NCBI RefSeq assembly: GCF_000378105.1
Contig: NZ_KB899252.1
Coordinates: forward strand, 1 to 64,000
Length of the DNA stretch: 64,000 nt
From: Rubritalea marina DSM 17716
GTDB taxonomy: Bacteria > Verrucomicrobiota > Verrucomicrobiia > Verrucomicrobiales > Akkermansiaceae
Direction of reading: 5' to 3'
Part shown: positions 63,242-64,000 of the stretch, piece after piece
Position numbering within the stretch: the first letter of the stretch is position 1
Layout of the letters: each line of letters begins with the position of its first letter
Position numbers and translations under genes: made by a program
The notes under the pieces: generated by a model
What the model saw: only the letters and a program-made list of their open reading frames with translations
Told to the model about the DNA's origin: nothing
The model's database searches: none

Positions 63242-64000
63242 ATGATCATTAAAACGCTGCGACAGCTCACCTTGGGCATCCTAACAATCATCGGTCCATG
63301 GTGCTTTGGTCAATCCACCCTAGCCTTCTATGCATTTGCGAATGGGATGCAAGGCGTCCCAATTGAGAAACAAGCACCTCTCCTGAAGTCACTCGGATAC
63401 GACGGCGTCAGCCAAGTGTTCGTAGGAGGTGACGCCCTCACTCCCTGGATCGAGACTTACCAAGCTCAAGGTCTCAAAGTCCTCAGCATCTACATCAATG
63501 CGGATGAAGCGCCTGTCAGTGCTGAATTCATGTCCCCTCTGGCTCAAGGGGGGATCATCGAACTCACTGTTCCAAAGCTCAACCCTGCAGTCATCCAATC
63601 GATTCGTAAGACCGCGCAGACCGCTTCAGAGCATGAAATTAAGGTAGCTCTCTACCCTCACGTCGGTCTTGCCGTCCAAACCATCGATGAGGCACTCAAA
63701 CTCATCAATGATGTCCAACACCCCAACCTCGGTCTCATGTTCAACCTATGCCACTATCTCAAAAGCGAAGACCTCGAAAAGCTTGAAGAAACCCTAGATC
63801 GTTGCGCCCCACATCTCATGGCTGTCAGCACCAATGGAGCTGACAGCTCCGGGTCTGACTGGGACAGCTTGATCCAACCACTCAACCGAGGTAGCTTCCC
63901 GCAACAGCGGCTCTTTGATAAACTCCGCGCTATTGGATTCACTGGTCCGGTAGGCTTGCAATGCTATGGCATCAAAGAACCACCACACAAACACCTCAAG
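63242..64000 (+). CDS. Exported TIM-barrel (xylose-isomerase-like) protein, partial
   Basis: Open from ATG 63242 for 253 codons to the window edge. A hydrophobic start (LTLGILTIIGPWCFGQ) suggests an export signal. Then LLKSLGYDGVSQVFVGGDAL, VALYPHVGLAVQTIDEALKL and HPNLGLMFNLCHYLKSEDLE match the xylose-isomerase-like TIM barrel (with Asn/Cys/His of the metal site). It is a second member of that fold in this neighbourhood, but exported. It continues to the right. Confidence 0.75.
   Translation, partial: MIIKTLRQLTLGILTIIGPWCFGQSTLAFYAFANGMQGVPIEKQAPLLKSLGYDGVSQVFVGGDALTPWIETYQAQGLKVLSIYINADEAPVSAEFMSPLAQGGIIELTVPKLNPAVIQSIRKTAQTASEHEIKVALYPHVGLAVQTIDEALKLINDVQHPNLGLMFNLCHYLKSEDLEKLEETLDRCAPHLMAVSTNGADSSGSDWDSLIQPLNRGSFPQQRLFDKLRAIGFTGPVGLQCYGIKEPPHKHLK

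Overview
The window looks like a chromosomal segment of a free-living, probably marine or aquatic, member of the Verrucomicrobiota (order Verrucomicrobiales is my best guess). The basis is the mixture of a PEP-CTERM protein, a DUF6797/cytochrome c secreted protein, many small Sec-exported proteins, a Gram-negative envelope set (bamD, lptE, ExbBD/TonB, outer-membrane efflux lipoprotein), weak Shine-Dalgarno sites and moderate GC. No 16S gene is present, so the placement is inferred from gene content.

Layout. 1-2.7 kb is accessory DNA: two PoNi-type (DUF1910/DUF1911) immunity genes in tandem, a beta-propeller-like candidate immunity gene, and short stubs of toxin C-termini, with a recurring ~30-bp motif. 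It ends at a 49-nt 3' piece of a tRNA-Arg(CCG), the classic scar of a tRNA-integrating island whose body lies to the left. A glycosyltransferase follows. At 4.0-6.4 kb lie five tandem paralogues of a small exported protein of unknown function. At 6.5-15.0 kb a full non-phosphorylative L-fucose pathway is encoded: FucP permease, L-fucose dehydrogenase, fuconolactonase, a UxaA-type fuconate dehydratase, keto-deoxy-fuconate dehydrogenase, FAH-fold diketo-hydrolase and an FMN lactate dehydrogenase that consumes the lactate formed, with a divergent FadR-type regulator and a palindromic candidate operator.

16.7-20.1 kb is tig-clpP-clpX (folding and proteolysis). 20.7-31 kb holds a large secreted haem protein, a DUF1842 protein, an exported lysozyme-inhibitor-like protein, a DEAD-box RNA helicase, a repeat region with a decayed REP-associated transposase, a PEP-CTERM protein and ftsK. 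31-39 kb is housekeeping: a TraB-like protein, DUF1802, XapX, tonB-exbB-exbD-def, rplU-rpmA, tsaE and serS. 39-44.7 kb is a four-gene efflux/transport operon (AI-2E family permease, OMF lipoprotein, HlyD adaptor, DUF2955 membrane protein). 45-48.4 kb carries thrB-thrC and galE, then a pseudopilin and a sugar kinase with an 11-G tract inside its coding region.

50.2-64 kb has tRNA-Tyr beside queG, an aspartate-type aminotransferase, prmA, rnhB, a COG2509 flavoprotein, molybdenum-cofactor genes (moaA divergent from moeA-moaE), then bamD-lptE-rsmI and sugar-isomerase-like TIM barrels around an alpha/beta hydrolase; the last gene runs off the right edge. The most unusual content is the island edge (1-2.7 kb), the five-copy exported family next to the fucose operon, and the motif shared between the island and the transposase-relic region at 26.8-28.4 kb.
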